Positions 33,877-45,659 of a stretch of DNA of 64,000 nt are shown here, piece after piece (position 1 is the stretch's first letter; each line of letters starts with the position of its first letter). Source of the DNA: Phytophthora hibernalis (taxonomy: Eukaryota > Oomycota > Peronosporomycetes > Peronosporales > Peronosporaceae); NCBI GenBank assembly GCA_012656075.1, contig JAAKBF010000103.1:186001-250000 (forward strand), in the 5' to 3' direction. The notes below the pieces were generated by a model. The model was not told where the DNA came from. It saw only the letters and a program-made list of their open reading frames with translations, and searched no databases. Both the position numbers and the translations under genes were made by a program.

Positions 33877-35403
33877 TCAGCAAAGCGCAAAGCCACAGGG
33901 CCTTCGTAAAGATATCTGCAAGATTGTCCATTGTCGGGATGTACTCCATCTGCAGTCTTCCTTGCTCAACATGCTCCGCATCATATCGGATGATTTTTCA
34001 TAGTTACCTAGTCGCTCCGAGTTAGCATTGTTCTCGATCGCTTTCAACGCACTCTGGTTGTCACAGAAAATTGTTGTCCCGGTACGCCCAACTCCTTCAA
34101 CTGCTCTTGTACCCACAGCGCCACCTCCACGCATGCATACTATGCCATCAGCTCCGAGCTGCATGTATTCGTCGTCATGTTGGCCTGCTTCTTGCATCTC
34201 CAATGAAAAGCACAGTCGTTCAGCTTCAACACGAAGCCGGTAACCGACTTGCTGGTTTCCGGGCAGCGTGCATGATCCGCATCGGTGTATGCCTCCAGCT
34301 TTATCAGTCCATCATGAGCTCGGTACACTAGTCCAAGATCCTTCGTTGTCAACGCATATAGCACAACACGTTGCGACGCACGATAGTTCTCGCGCGTGTA
34401 CGTATTTGCGTATCGTCCTAGCGTTCAAACAGCATTTGATAAGTCTGGACGTGTGTATGCGACAAATATTGTAAGGACCCGACAATTTCACGATATGGCA
34501 GCTTTGGGTCATTGATCCAAGTCATGTTCTTCTCAATTGGAACAGTCGGCTCATGGTATATCTGTGGCGATGGTGAGGGACTGGCATCAGCAAGTCCGAA
34601 TCGCTTCGCCATGCTCTCGATGTATGCCGTCTGGTCCAAGGATACCATCACACCAGGTTCGTACAACACCTCCATTCCTAGCAGATGCTTCATGCGACCA
34701 AGATCCTTAACCTCGAACTTCGTTGCTAGCTCTTTGACAACGATTTTGCATCCTTGAGGCTTCGCGGCGATGATAATATCATCAACATAGACTGTTAGAA
34801 ATACCCTTTCTCCGAAGACACCAACATCGAAAGTGCATTGCGTGAAGCCCAGCTCGATCAAGAACTTCTTGAGCGTGTCATTCCAAATTTTTGACGCCTG
34901 CTTAAGTCCATAAAGACCTTTCAACAACAAGTAAACTCGCCCAGTTCCGTCGTCGTAGCCGTCTGGTTGCTCCATGTAGATCATCACGCCCGTCAGCACT
35001 CCATTCAAGAAGGCCGTCGCGAAGTCAATGTGTCGTAGATCCAAGCCGAACATAATCGCCAAGAACATCACTAACCTCACGGACTCGATCCGCACGACAG
35101 GTGAATATGTTGCCGGGTAATCAATCCCAACCTTTTGCATCCCTTGATTGCAAGCCTAGCCTTCAGTCGATCCACCAAACCTTTTTCCTTTCTCTTCACC
35201 ACCAACACCCACAACGAGCTCAGTATGTTGGTGGGATTGCCCTTCGACAGCTTCGGTCGTGTCACAAGTCTCCACGTCTCATGTCTGATAAGCGACTCGT
35301 ACTCTTTCTCCATGGCTTTCTTCCATTCCACAGCTTGCGGTGAAGCCATCTCTTCTCGCACACTGGTTGGGCTCAATATCTCATTGACCACACCGATATA
35401 CAT
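33877..35403 (-). pseudogene. Copia 1 reverse transcriptase and RNase H
   Basis: Minus strand. RVT_2-type RT from WRLVTRPKLSKGNPTN (35,250) through YSPVVRIESVRLVMFLA, DFATAFLNGVLTG, LYGLKQASKIWND and the catalytic VYVDDIIIAAK (about 34,780), to YREIVGSLQYLSHT. RNase H begins with LEAYTDADHARCPETSKS and VTGFVLKLN at 34,300. At least three shifts (35,140; 34,440; 34,140). Confidence 0.8.
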
Positions 35404-35886
35404 GCATTACAGCAACGCTACAGCCATTACAAATGTTTGCGGGTTGTAGCGTGGATTTGCACGACGCTGTCGTGTTGAACGTCTCGCTGAAGCAGATGGT
35501 GTGCGTTGCTAGTGACTACGCGTCCGTCTCAGAGCTTAAAGTGAACGGGTTGATGTTGTTGTAGTCAAAGATGGTCCGACCGATGCCGTGTCTGGTGTGC
35601 TGGCATCTTGCGCAACACCAGCACTCCCACCACCATCAGCAACTTAAATACCTGGGCTCCCACTAGGACCAGCTTCCTTCATATATACATCACCTTCTTC
35701 ATCAACGCCTTCGTCAACAGAGTCACTGCTATTACCATCATCTTCCACGCCCACCGCGTGATCTGTTTCAGGTTCAAGTACTTGACGCTTTTCTTCCACA
35801 GAACCCCTTCAAGCGCTGAAGGATTGTACGCAGCAGTGTCGCGAGGCAGCGGCACGTATGAAGTTTCCCTTGGCAATTGAACATTC

Positions 35887-37292
35887 TTGCGAGAGTATCA
35901 CATGTCAAGAAGCTTCTGCACGAAGTCAGTGTCTACGGTCAGGTTCTCCTGGGGCTTGACGTTCCGACTAACCACTATGTTGCACACCAGGAACAAGGCA
36001 GTAGCCCACCCACCCACCAAAAATAGTTTCTTCACGTCCGTCTTTTTACCCTCGTACATCTCGTACTAGGTCCAGCGTTCGGTTCCCGTTAGTATAGAGC
36101 GACAGTCGAAGCATCAATACAGGACGCGAACGTTGGTCCAGTTTGTTGCGGCGTTTCACACCAGGAACAAGGCAGTAGCCCACACACACACCAACAAATA
36201 GTTTCTTCACGTCCGTCTTTTTACCCTCGTACATCTCGTACGGAGTTTTGTTCTTCAATGCCTTGGTTGCACTCATGTTGTCTACAGCCACGTCGTACAG
36301 CAGCACTTCCGCCCAAAGACACCATGGTAGACCACTCGTGACCTGTATCGTTCGCACCTTAGTCACCAACTTTCCATTCATCTTCTTGACAAGGCAGTTT
36401 TCCTCTGGTGAATATGTGTTCGTTGCTATCAACTCAATTCCATGATTTCGTAGATATACTAGCAAAGTTTTGTTGATGAATTCACCCCTTCATCACTAGA
36501 GAACTTGCGCACTGGATAACGTTTCTCAACTGCACGAATCACCTTCATCACGTGGAATTGCGGATTGGTTCTTGTGTTGCAACAGGAATACCCATGAAAA
36601 CGCGAAGCTTCCTCGTGGATCGTTTGGAAGTACCGGTTACCCCTGGTGTGGGTGGCTTCATGAAGCAAACGTCAGACATAAGCCTGGCACCAACAGCCTG
36701 CATTCGCTTCCTTGTTGGCGCTTGTACGATTTTTGCTTAGCCAAACAACACGCATGGCAATCAATCGGCTTGTTCAATTCATCTGCCGTCATCAAATTGA
36801 GCTCTTCTGCCATGTTTAACTTGACCATTTTCTTGAGCGCGGGTCCGTTTAAGTGAGCGAGCCGCATATGTCATCGAAGAATCCTCACCGCTTTACTTGT
36901 GGGCATCACCATGCATAGTCGAGCTTCATTAGGGTTCGATGTTTGAGCCTCGAGCCAAAAGTGAGCACCACGACGCTGTAAAACCAAATGGATATCATCC
37001 CGTTCCAGGATCATGCGTCGCTCATCAGGGTCTTCCTCATCCGTGTACGAATGAATTGGCACAAAAATTTTGTGGATCCCTTAGGTGCAAGCCATGTATG
37101 CTACAACGCAATGATAGCACCAGCACTAGATGTGTTCTTCTCATTCTTCGCTTGAATGACCACCTTGCCAAATGATTTCCCCGTAGTATTCCCTCCTTCC
37201 CTGTCTTGAAAATATGTATTGTCCAATCCGAGTGACTCAAACGCGTGCTCGTCGGTACACACATGTGTAGCTGCCCGGAGTCCAACATCCAT
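35887..37292 (-). pseudogene. Copia 1 protease, GAG-pre-integrase and integrase
   Basis: Minus strand. Protease LDSG box near 37,290; then the GAG-pre-integrase zinc region RLAHLNGPALKKMVK and DCHACCLAKQKS (36,730-36,860); integrase core FHGYSCCNTRTNPQ-type strand, KFSSDEGVN, IATNTYSPEENCLVKKMNG and WAEVLLYDVAV. An 84-bp segment of this region is duplicated (35983-36066 and 36157-36241). Confidence 0.75.
35983..36241 (-). repeat. 84-bp direct duplication inside copia 1 integrase
   Basis: Copies 35983-36066 and 36157-36241, both running from CACACCAGGAACAAGG to CATCTCGTAC, differing by a few bases in a C/A-rich stretch. About 90 bp of unrelated sequence lies between. The first copy breaks the coding order. 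Confidence 0.8.
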
Positions 37293-37376
37293 GGCCCGAA
37301 TTACATCACCACTGCTACAGTGTCTGCAGAAGGATTTAATTCTTTCACCATACCAATTTCTTCAACAGGATGTCCA

Positions 37377-38419
37377 TCAATCTTCCGCACCATCATCACC
37401 GCACCGCCATTGCTCCTGGCACTTGGTACAGCAGCCTCGTCTTCTTTCTTCTTCTTCTGGCCAGATAGCCAAGGCACTCGTGCCGAAGATGGCCCTTCTT
37501 CTTGTTAAACTAGCATTTCTTGTCACCAGTTTTGGTCTTCTTGCCTTTGTCAGGCTGGGTACCACCTCCTCGCTTCCTTTTCAGGTTCGGGTTTTGTTGC
37601 TGCGAAGGTTGCTGCTGAGCAGATATCACCTTGGTTGCATCTATGCCTCGTTGTTGTCTTCATGCACTTTGTCGGTCTCTGCTTCTCCACGCATTGTGTT
37701 CACGACGACCTCCAAAGTAACAGCTTGACCATTCGGCTGTGGCTGGTTAAAGATTTTCACCACAATACGTTGGGTCTCCTTCACGCCCTGCAGATAATCT
37801 TCACCATCTCGTTATCGGAAATCAATTCATTCATGTTCTCGAACTGGCGACGGATGTCCTCCACATCATCCAACCATATCTCCATGTCACCTCCAGCTGC
37901 AAATCTACTCATATACAGTTTTCGACGCATACGAACCACACTCGAGAAAGTCCTCTTGGTCTTCTCCGTTTCGAAGGTTTGCCACATGTCAAACCCCGAT
38001 TCGTACTTGCACCCTTTGCGCAAGTCCTTCTGCAAGAGACCTCGCAACAGGGTATCGCACACAATCGTGTTCTTCTCATCATCGATCTGCTGAATATCTG
38101 CATCATTAGGGTCGGGCAGAATATGACCGCTAGTGAAGCCCCAGCAATCACGTTGCGTCAGGAAAGAGCGAATTTGCGCTTTGTACAGGTCAAACCCACC
38201 ATTTTCCGCGTACTGGGGTGGCTTATTGGTACCCCGAAGCACCACTCGACCAGCAGCAACTTGTTGACCAATAGCCGCTTGCTGTGCACCACCGGAACTT
38301 TGCCTTCCAGCTCCTGCACCAGCGCCCAATTGCACAGCGGTACCACCAGCAACTCCTCCAGGATTACCACCACCAGATAGTCCACCGCCAATCCCACCTT
38401 GTTGTCCGACGCCGGACAT
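37377..38419 (-). pseudogene. Copia 1 gag
   Basis: Minus strand, start ATG at 38419 (MSGVGQQGGIGGG), a Gly/Ala/Gln-rich leader, then the UBN2-like gag core: YAENGGFDLYKAQIRSFL, FDMWQTFETEKTKRTF, DVEDIRRQFENMNELISD, stop at 37781 after a shift. The zinc-knuckle part continues in other frames (LARRRRKKT region near 37,450). Confidence 0.75.
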
Positions 38420-38501
38420 CTTCACTCAAGTCTTTAGCCCAAAGCTACTTCACGACGCTTGTTCACTCGTTGAAGCCTAGTGCCGTTTTGGGCTCATAAC
38501 C

Positions 38502-38658
38502 TTAGAGACACTTCTCTTAGTTAGCGCAGTGACTTCGTATGCGTAGCACTAGCCCTCACAGGAAAAGTCGATAGGTAGATATGTCGCTTGAGATGTCAAA
38601 AGGCAAAGTGGGATATTTCATTACTTTTGTGGTGGTGTGTTAGCACTGCAAGACGGAA
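38502..38658 (-). repeat. 5' LTR of copia 1
   Basis: Direct-repeat partner of 33149-33305. Followed on the minus strand by GGTTATGAGCCC, the copia primer-binding site also seen in copia 2. Confidence 0.75.
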
Positions 38659-38763
38659 GATTGCGTAAGACAGCAGTGTGAACGGTGATCGCACCACGCT
38701 AAACTACAGAAGGGCGTCGAGGGCATCGCAAGGCCAAACACTCCTGCCATGAACTCACAAAAC
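38659..38763 (-). repeat. 105-bp block outside the 5' LTR of copia 1
   Basis: Partner of 33044-33148, same orientation. See the finding on the flanks of copia 1. Confidence 0.8.
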
Positions 38764-39563
38764 GAATCGAGTGCAAAAACGCGAGCGTTAGTGCATGCTC
38801 GCCCCTCCCTGGTGTGTTTTGGTATACATGTCAAAGACGCACCTTCAAATTAAAAAATGACGATTTGTTCAAGTACAGGTATCCCAAACCTTTTGTCGCG
38901 CAGTGTAGACATTTGTAATTTTACTGTTTTGATCCCCAGGACCAAAAAGTATTAAATAGCAAAACCTCCCACAATAAATTTTTCGACAAATACGAGATTT
39001 GATCTTTGCAGACCGCTAGCGAACAGATTTTACACTTTTTTAACGGGATTCAAAGATATATGACCTCTAAACCGCGCATAGGAAGCGGGGTGGAGTAGCG
39101 TCAGTTAAAACAAAGAAATCCCCTCAATATCGAGCTGCGGCATCGAGTGTCTATTTTGGTGTATGTTCCCACTATAGAGCATGAAACAGTTTATCGGACC
39201 TTCGGTTTTGACAGAAATCCCACTAACTTTAGTGGGACCTCCGAATCGCAATTTTGCAAAATTTTGGCGACTCGGTGGGGGATTTGTCGATTTTTTACGA
39301 AAGCACATGCGAAACACATGCATTTACAGTGATATCACACAGCAAATCATTTGACTTGACAAATGCATGGTGTTGACGTACCTTGCGTCGTGATAAGACA
39401 TTAAAAAAACTCGAATAGTTTATATATGACCAGCCGCGCTGCGCTTGGCTTGGTGCCGACGCGGTCGCGATATGGAGATAGAACCTTCGGCCTCACGTGT
39501 TGCCCTCACGCTTTCGTCTCCGATGGGGGCTCTGCCCCTGCCTACGCCGCGACGCTGCGGGAA
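38764..39563. other. AT-rich spacer, target region of copia 2
   Basis: No gene. Contains a short perfect hairpin around 39220-39237 (CCCACTA...TAGTGGG) and A/T-rich DNA that looks like old repeat debris. Confidence 0.4.
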
Positions 39564-39568
39564 CGTGC

Positions 39569-39796
39569 AGTTGAAAGGCCGATACTGCTGGATAAGGACT
39601 TGAGAGCTTGAGGGTGATTTAGGAACTGATACATTTGAGGATCTCTCGGAGCTATGGTGGTTACCCTAGCTAACCTACTGTCCGTTGCGAGTCCGAGAAG
39701 CTTCTAGAAATGTAACGACCGGATCGCGTGGACCGATTTCCGTTATACAGGGTCACAGACAGCTGTAACCACTTCAACATGTACCAATTTCCAACA
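39569..39796 (-). repeat. 3' LTR of copia 2
   Basis: 228 bp, direct repeat of 53372-53589. Begins right after the polypurine tract on the minus strand. Confidence 0.88.
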
Positions 39797-40471
39797 CGCC
39801 TCCCTCGAACTGTGAAAGTTCGACCACTTTAAGCAGCGTTTGTGATCCCCATCCTTGAGCATAGCTTCCAAAGTCGTGTCTTGTCCAGAGGCTTGGTAAA
39901 TGCGTCTGCAGGATTCTCCTCTCCGTTCAGTTTGACCAGTGCAATTGAACCTCACTTCACCTGCTCACGCACATAGTGCCATCTAAGCTCGATGTGCCTC
40001 GTGTGTCTGCTGTACGTTGGACTTGTAGCCATGACATGCGCCGCACTGCTGTCTATCCTAATCACAGGGTTTATCTTTTAGCCATAGCTTCCATACAAGC
40101 TTGACAGGTCGCTACATACTCTACCTCGGCCGTCGATAGAGCAATAATTGACTGTCGTCTTGACATTCAGGCAACAGCAACACCAGCCAGGGCGAAAACA
40201 AAGCCGCTCGTGCTTTTGTCGTGTCCGGATCACTACCACCGTCGCTATCACAATAGCCCTGGAGTATCAAATTATACCAGAGTTTTGACGTCGGCGCTCT
40301 TGATGAGCACCACATTTAAATTGTTGGGCTGTTCCGAAGCTCGATCTGGGCAGTTTTCCTTAAAGTGACCTGTTTCGCCACAACTAAAGCAAGTCATGTC
40401 GCTGTTTCGCTCAGCTGAGCCTCCACTTTCCCCCCCGTTTCCTTTTGGACGGCGACCAGCACTACCACTTC
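39797..40471 (-). pseudogene. Copia 2 gag zinc knuckle joined to RNase H
   Basis: Minus strand. From the gypsy boundary: DMTCFSCGETGHFKENCPD, a CX2CX4HX4C knuckle (about 40,350-40,400), then within about 100 bases DKSTSGFVFALAGVAV and IIALSTAEVEYVATC of RNase H, broken by stops, to the polypurine tract. The protease-integrase-RT part (normally over 2.5 kb) is gone. Confidence 0.75.
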
Positions 40472-40517
40472 TGTGGTATAGCGGGATCCGTCAAAATCTG
40501 GTTAAGACAGGATCCAA
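40472..40517 (-). repeat. Last 46 bp of gypsy B 3' LTR
   Basis: Identical to 51568-51613, the 3' end of the complete LTR. Ends exactly where plus-strand gag begins. Confidence 0.85.
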
Positions 40518-41505
40518 TCAAGTCGGCGTTCCTCCGAGACCAAGCGTCAGATGGAGAATAGTGTTTGACCTTCGCTGACCTATTGACCGGACCGGCTAAG
40601 AACTGGTACCGCCAGCTGAGCCGAACGACACGAAACAAGTGGAGCGATCTACTACGCAGTTTCCAGGTACAATATTGCGGATTGGGAGTATCGGTCGCGT
40701 GGCAATATTATAATGCCCGCAAGCGGTCCGACGAGTCGCCGTTAGAGTATCTCCACCGTTTGAACGTCGCCGCTCTGCGCACGCGACTCAAGATCAAGGA
40801 CGGATAGCCGAAAGACCGCCGTGAGCATGTAGATCATTTCATCGAAACTTTAGGTGATCAGGATCTGGCGGATCAACTGACGCTGCTACGGCTGACGGAC
40901 GCTGATACTTTGGAAGAAGTGCTTCGCGCGATGGAAAGGGCGAAAAACAGGTAGAAGCGGTCAGCATTCGGGTCAAAATTCCGACAGAAGGCGCCAACCG
41001 CTACGACGACGGCCCCACCTAAGCGAGCGGTACGCACGATCCAGATCCTGAGCCCCGATTCTGGATCCGACTCCGGATCTGACGGGTCAGAAGCCGAAGG
41101 AGATCTACGCAGGGTCTATCTGGCATCCGCCGAAGAGAAGCCGCGGGAGATTCCGGCCGATACGCAAGGGCAGGAACAATCTCGTCCCACTCGGACTTCC
41201 CATGAACAACCGTCATCTGATCCCAGATCTCAAGGCAGATATGATGGGCAAGATCGCAACCGTTGCTCACATTGCGGATCTCGCAAACACGCTGACCTTG
41301 GATGTTGGAAGCGTCTCATTTGCCGGAAGTGTGGTAAACGAGGACATCCTGCGGACCACTGTCTGTTCGTTTGCCGCGGATGTGGCGAGCTTCACGACAT
41401 GGGTAAGTGCCCGATGGAGGAGTTCAACAATCAGATCCGCCAATGGTAAAACCCGACCAAACACTCCGGGATGTTGCCAGAAATGGCTGAGAACATGTTG
41501 AACTA
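40518..41505 (+). pseudogene. Gypsy B gag, second half
   Basis: Starts in mid-domain at KSAFLRDQASDGE, in-frame TAG, then LTFADLLTGPAKNWYRQLS and YYNARKRSDESPLEYLHRL of the retrotransposon gag core; another stop at 40805; HVDHFIETLGDQDLADQ; and a zinc-knuckle region CSHCGSRKHADLGCW, CRKCGKRGHPADHC, CRGCGELHDMGKC (41,255-41,415). The first half of gag is on the other strand at 50164-51540. Confidence 0.8.
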
Positions 41506-41939
41506 GGACGCTCGTCGGTCTGGAAACCGATACGAGCCGAGCGTTTTAGGTACTGCATTTATGCATTTGTGAACAAGCTATCGGTAGATCAACCCGATCT
41601 ACACGGTAATACATATGGTCTACACAAGAAACGAGTTGTCAAGACGTCTGCGGATTTACATCCGGACGAATTCAGCCGATCAGAAGTCCAGATGTCGTTG
41701 GATCTACAGACGGGAGAACTACGCGGCTATTGGGAACATCGTGAACGGAAAGAATGGTTTAAGCCAACAGAAGAGGAAGCAGCCACTGTGATCCCGAATT
41801 CTAGTCGGCCTAAGATCAATGAACTCCAGGCGATAGACCTTCAATGGATCTCCTCCCAGGGGATCCCGAGGATATTGGAAACATCACGCTCCAGGGAAAG
41901 GGTTCCGACAGGCCAAGCCAGCCGGCAAGATCAACAATG

Positions 41940-42952
41940 AGAAGGCGATCTTACTCTTAGATACTGGTGCCGAAGTGTCCATTGTGGACACCACCTTTGC
42001 TCGTAAGGTGGGGTGCTATATCGACAGGAGTCAGAGTCAAGAATGTGTTGCGATTGGCGACAACGTGTATACCACGGAAGGGAGGACGCGAATCAAAATC
42101 ACTCTGGCAGGGATGTTCGTGTATTTTTTCGATATCTGGGTAGGAGATCTCTCCGGACAACAAGCCATTTTGGGCATGGACTTCATGGTTCCAGCTTGGA
42201 TCCGTTTAGATCCAGCCGATGAATCAATTTGTCTGCCAGACAAAGTACAGATCCAGCTTAGTGGACGCCGGCAGGTGTATAATGACAAGGCAAAACTGCC
42301 CCATGTCGACCGGTATACGACGATCGGAGTGGGTGAGGCGGTAGAGTTACCCAGGCGGTTACGGCTATCTGAGCAGGAGAAATTGTGGGTCACGCGAGGA
42401 GATCGCTGGGTGCCCACGGTGGGCAAGGGTTCCGGCAAGACACGATATCTTCAAGTCACTAATATTAGCGACAAGGAGCCGATCTCGCAGGGTGACGACA
42501 AGATCGGCATGTGGATGGCCCAGGATCGGATTCCTCGTATGCCAGGTTTCGTCTCGGTAGGATCTCGTCGTTACATAGAGTGGCAGAACCTAGCCCTCGA
42601 AGTTACGGTAGAAGCGGACCCCGTGGAAGTGGACCAGGCGGAGATTGATCCCGGACCCATGGTAGAATGGCCAGCATACCTAACACCTCGTGCCATACTT
42701 CGACGAGGCCAGGTCGCCCGAGACATCTGCGACCCAAGGAACCCCGCCGCCGAAGACACTGATCCGGAGATACTGGCACGACATGCGGCGATAGAGATCA
42801 CTGGAGAAGGAAGTGAAAGCGCTAGATCGGGCGAGAATGGGGCGTCGGTGTTGGAAGAGATCAAGGAATCCCAACTGGTATCTAATCTAGACCCAGCTTC
42901 CGGGCTATCGCAGGAAACGAAGATTACGGTAACGGGAGGATGCTCGGGGTAG
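41940..42952 (+). CDS. Gypsy B aspartic protease region
   Basis: LLLDTGAEVSIVDTTFAR near 41,955-42,010 carries the catalytic DTGA; ILGMDFMVPAWIRLD near 42,165 is the family's second conserved strand. About 325 residues, ending in a linker before RT. Open without shifts, in contrast to gag. Confidence 0.8.
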
Positions 42953-43253
42953 ACCCTGTGGTGGAAGACCCGGATCAAGTGGATGCCCACTCTACGGAGC
43001 CGGTACTTGACTCTGATCTGGATCAGGAGCACCAACTCGAACTGGAAATCGAGAGCCGAGCCATGATGAAGAAGCGACTCGATAAACTGCCCACAACGAA
43101 GACATCAGAGGCCGACCAGAGACAAAGAGAAGATCCCGACCGAGACCGACCGGCTCCGATGGGAAAACAGATCCCGAACCAGATCCGCCCCAGCTGGTCG
43201 AAACCCATTACCATGAGGCAGGCGATCTCTCGGCAGAAGATGTAGAAGGTGAA

Positions 43254-45656
43254 TTGGCGGTGTTGCCGGAGATCTCAGCCACGACAGACGAAGTGACTCT
43301 CGAAGATATTCAAGTGGGTGATCGCGAGCATAATACTCCAGAAGAGATTGATCGCTTGCGCAAGATTATCTGGCGGAGGCGACATCTCCTGATCGGCAAG
43401 GGTAACACGTTACCCCCTGCCGCTCGGGGTCTTGCATCGCCTACAGATAGCACCGCAGTTCCGTGAGAAGGTGTCAGATCTGATCAAAGGGCTCTTGGCG
43501 GCAAAGATGATCCAACACTCAACGTCGCCGTGGGCATCGCCAATCGTAGTGATCATCAAGAAAAACGGGGTCGATATACGTATGTGTATTGACGATCGAC
43601 TGGTGAATGGACTCACTCGACTTATGATCTACCCGATGCCCCTGATCAACGATCTGCTGGAAGATCTCGATAAAGTGTTGTGGTATTGCTCGTTGGACAT
43701 GGCGAGCGGATTTTGGGTGGTGACGATGACGGACCGGGCTCGTGCGATTTCGGCCTTCATCACCCCGTTTGGACTGTTCGAGTGGAATCGGATGCCATTT
43801 GGCTTGAAAAACGCTCCCCAGATCTATCAACGACTAATAGATAACGCGCTATACGGCTTCACGCGGATTCCGCAGGCAGATCAATTGGATTCGGTTACGG
43901 ATCTGTTCGAGGTCGGAGAACCAGAAGATCCGGGTCGGCCGTCAGTATTGGGACGTCGATCTTATATAGACGATATCCTGGTGACCGCCGGATCATGGGA
44001 CCAGATGTATAGCCGCGTGGAAAATCTGATAAATGCATGCGACAAATGGAACTTGTCCATCAGCGTGGTGAAAAGTTTCTGGCGATTACGTAAAGTGGAT
44101 TACTTGGGGCACCAAGTGTCGAGTAGAGGTATTGAAGCCCATCCCAAAGATCTGCAGGCGCTAACCGAAATACCTTTCCCTGGATCGCTCAGATCTATGC
44201 AGTCGTTCTTGGGCAGCTTGAACTACAATAGTCGTTTCATCGAAGACTACGCGATCTATGCCGCAGTCATGTACGAGCTACGAGAAGTAGAGTTCGCTGA
44301 GTTAAAAATCGCCCAGGCCTCCGCCGAATCCTAGATCGAGGACTGTCCGTCGGCTCGGGGTCATCAGATGCCCCTGTAACGATCCCACCAAACTCCAACC
44401 TCGACGTCGCTGATGAGAGGTGGATCAGATCCTACAAGTCGTTCGAAGCACTCAAGGGCAAGATTGCTGTTACTCCGATACTGCGACATTTCGATCCGGG
44501 CCTCCTCCGGTCATAGTTGTATTTGCCAGTGATTGTGCGATCTCGGCAGCTCTGATGCAGAGTCACGATCAAGTGTACCATCCAGTCACCTTTGCCAGTC
44601 GAACGTTGAAATCCAACGAGCTGAACTACAATGTGGTGGAAAAGGAAGTGTTAGCTCTACTGCGGATACTAGATCTAAACTACAATCTGTTGGTGGGGCG
44701 TGAGATCCGGATCCTGACGCGACATTCCACGTTAGCTTGGCTGTTCAGGTCTTCTGGCCTCCAAGGACGTTTGGGCAGTAGGCTGCCCTCCTGTCGCAAT
44801 GGACATTGGAAATCATGAAATGTGTCAAAGGAGTGGACGAGATCTTGGGGGCGATGGCCGCTAGTATTACTCACCCATCCGAGGTGGATGAAGCGTTGAT
44901 TGCAATTGCGCCCAAAAAGGAGCCTAGACGACAGATCCAAACCCCGTACCTACTGTAAAAGCAGATGAAGAACTCTACGTGGTTAGTTTCGACGGATCGG
45001 CACGGGTCAAGCGTGGCGGAGGCACATACAGCGCGATCCTATGAAAGTTACCAGAATGGACGGTACTCAGCGCTCGATCGGGATACGCCGAAGGCCTACC
45101 GTGAATGAGGCGGAGTACAACGGCCTTCTGTTATATTTCGATCTCTTGGAGGACGTTGACCAGGGGCGGCTGGTGATCTGCGGTGATTCCAACCTAGTAA
45201 TCCAGCAAGTACGGGGCGTGATCGATTGCAAGGCCCCGGGGCAAAGCTGCTGAAACAGAAGGCCTTGGATCGACTTCGAGGATGGTCGAACCATGCGCTG
45301 TTACATGTCAAGCGAGATTGGAACGGGAGTGCGGATAGCCTGGCAGGTGCGGCCTTACAGCGACAGTCTGGGATCATTGTGGACGAAGAGTATTATCAGG
45401 ACCTGGTGATCCTAAATCGACTGGACGAAATCCTGGCGGTCCAGGCGGAGGGGTCGGTAGTCAGGATCTCCCCTGTCGCTACACGATCGGGCGCTAGGTC
45501 TAGATCAACCCCGAGAGTACTGCAGGAAGAGTTTGTTCGGGATCGCAGGATCGGGAGGGTCCGGAAAGCTCTAGATGAAGAGACGTGGATTGCAGGGATG
45601 AAGAAATACCTGGCAGGTGACGTGGCCGAGCTCACTCAAGAGGAGGCTATACAGTA
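43254..45656 (+). pseudogene. Gypsy B reverse transcriptase and RNase H
   Basis: RT from LPQFREKVSDLIKGLL-type entry (43,450) through NGVDIRMCIDDRLVNGL, WYCSLDMASGFWVV, MPFGLKNAPQIYQRLID, and the catalytic RRSYIDDILVTAG (43,960), to MQSFLGSLNYNSRFI; stop at 44334. Then the tether KSNELNYNVVEKEVLALL and a second RNase H unit: VVSFDGSARVKRGGG, NEAEYNGLLLYFDLLED, VICGDSNLVIQQVRG, VKRDWNGSADSLAG. Shifts near 43,430, 44,330, 44,500, 45,035 and 45,235. Confidence 0.82.
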
Positions 45657-45659
45657 ACC

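Larger units (their letters stand above)
33149..38658 (-). mobile_element. Ty1/copia element 1
   Basis: Minus-strand copia element of 5.5 kb. LTR-like blocks at 38502-38658 (5') and 33149-33305 (3'). A primer-binding site (GGTTATGAGCCC, minus) follows the 5' block at about 38,490-38,501. Order gag, protease, integrase, RT, RNase H is that of Ty1/copia. All reading frames are broken, so inactive as read. The sequence flanking both LTRs is the same 105-bp block (33044-33148 and 38659-38763). Confidence 0.85.
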
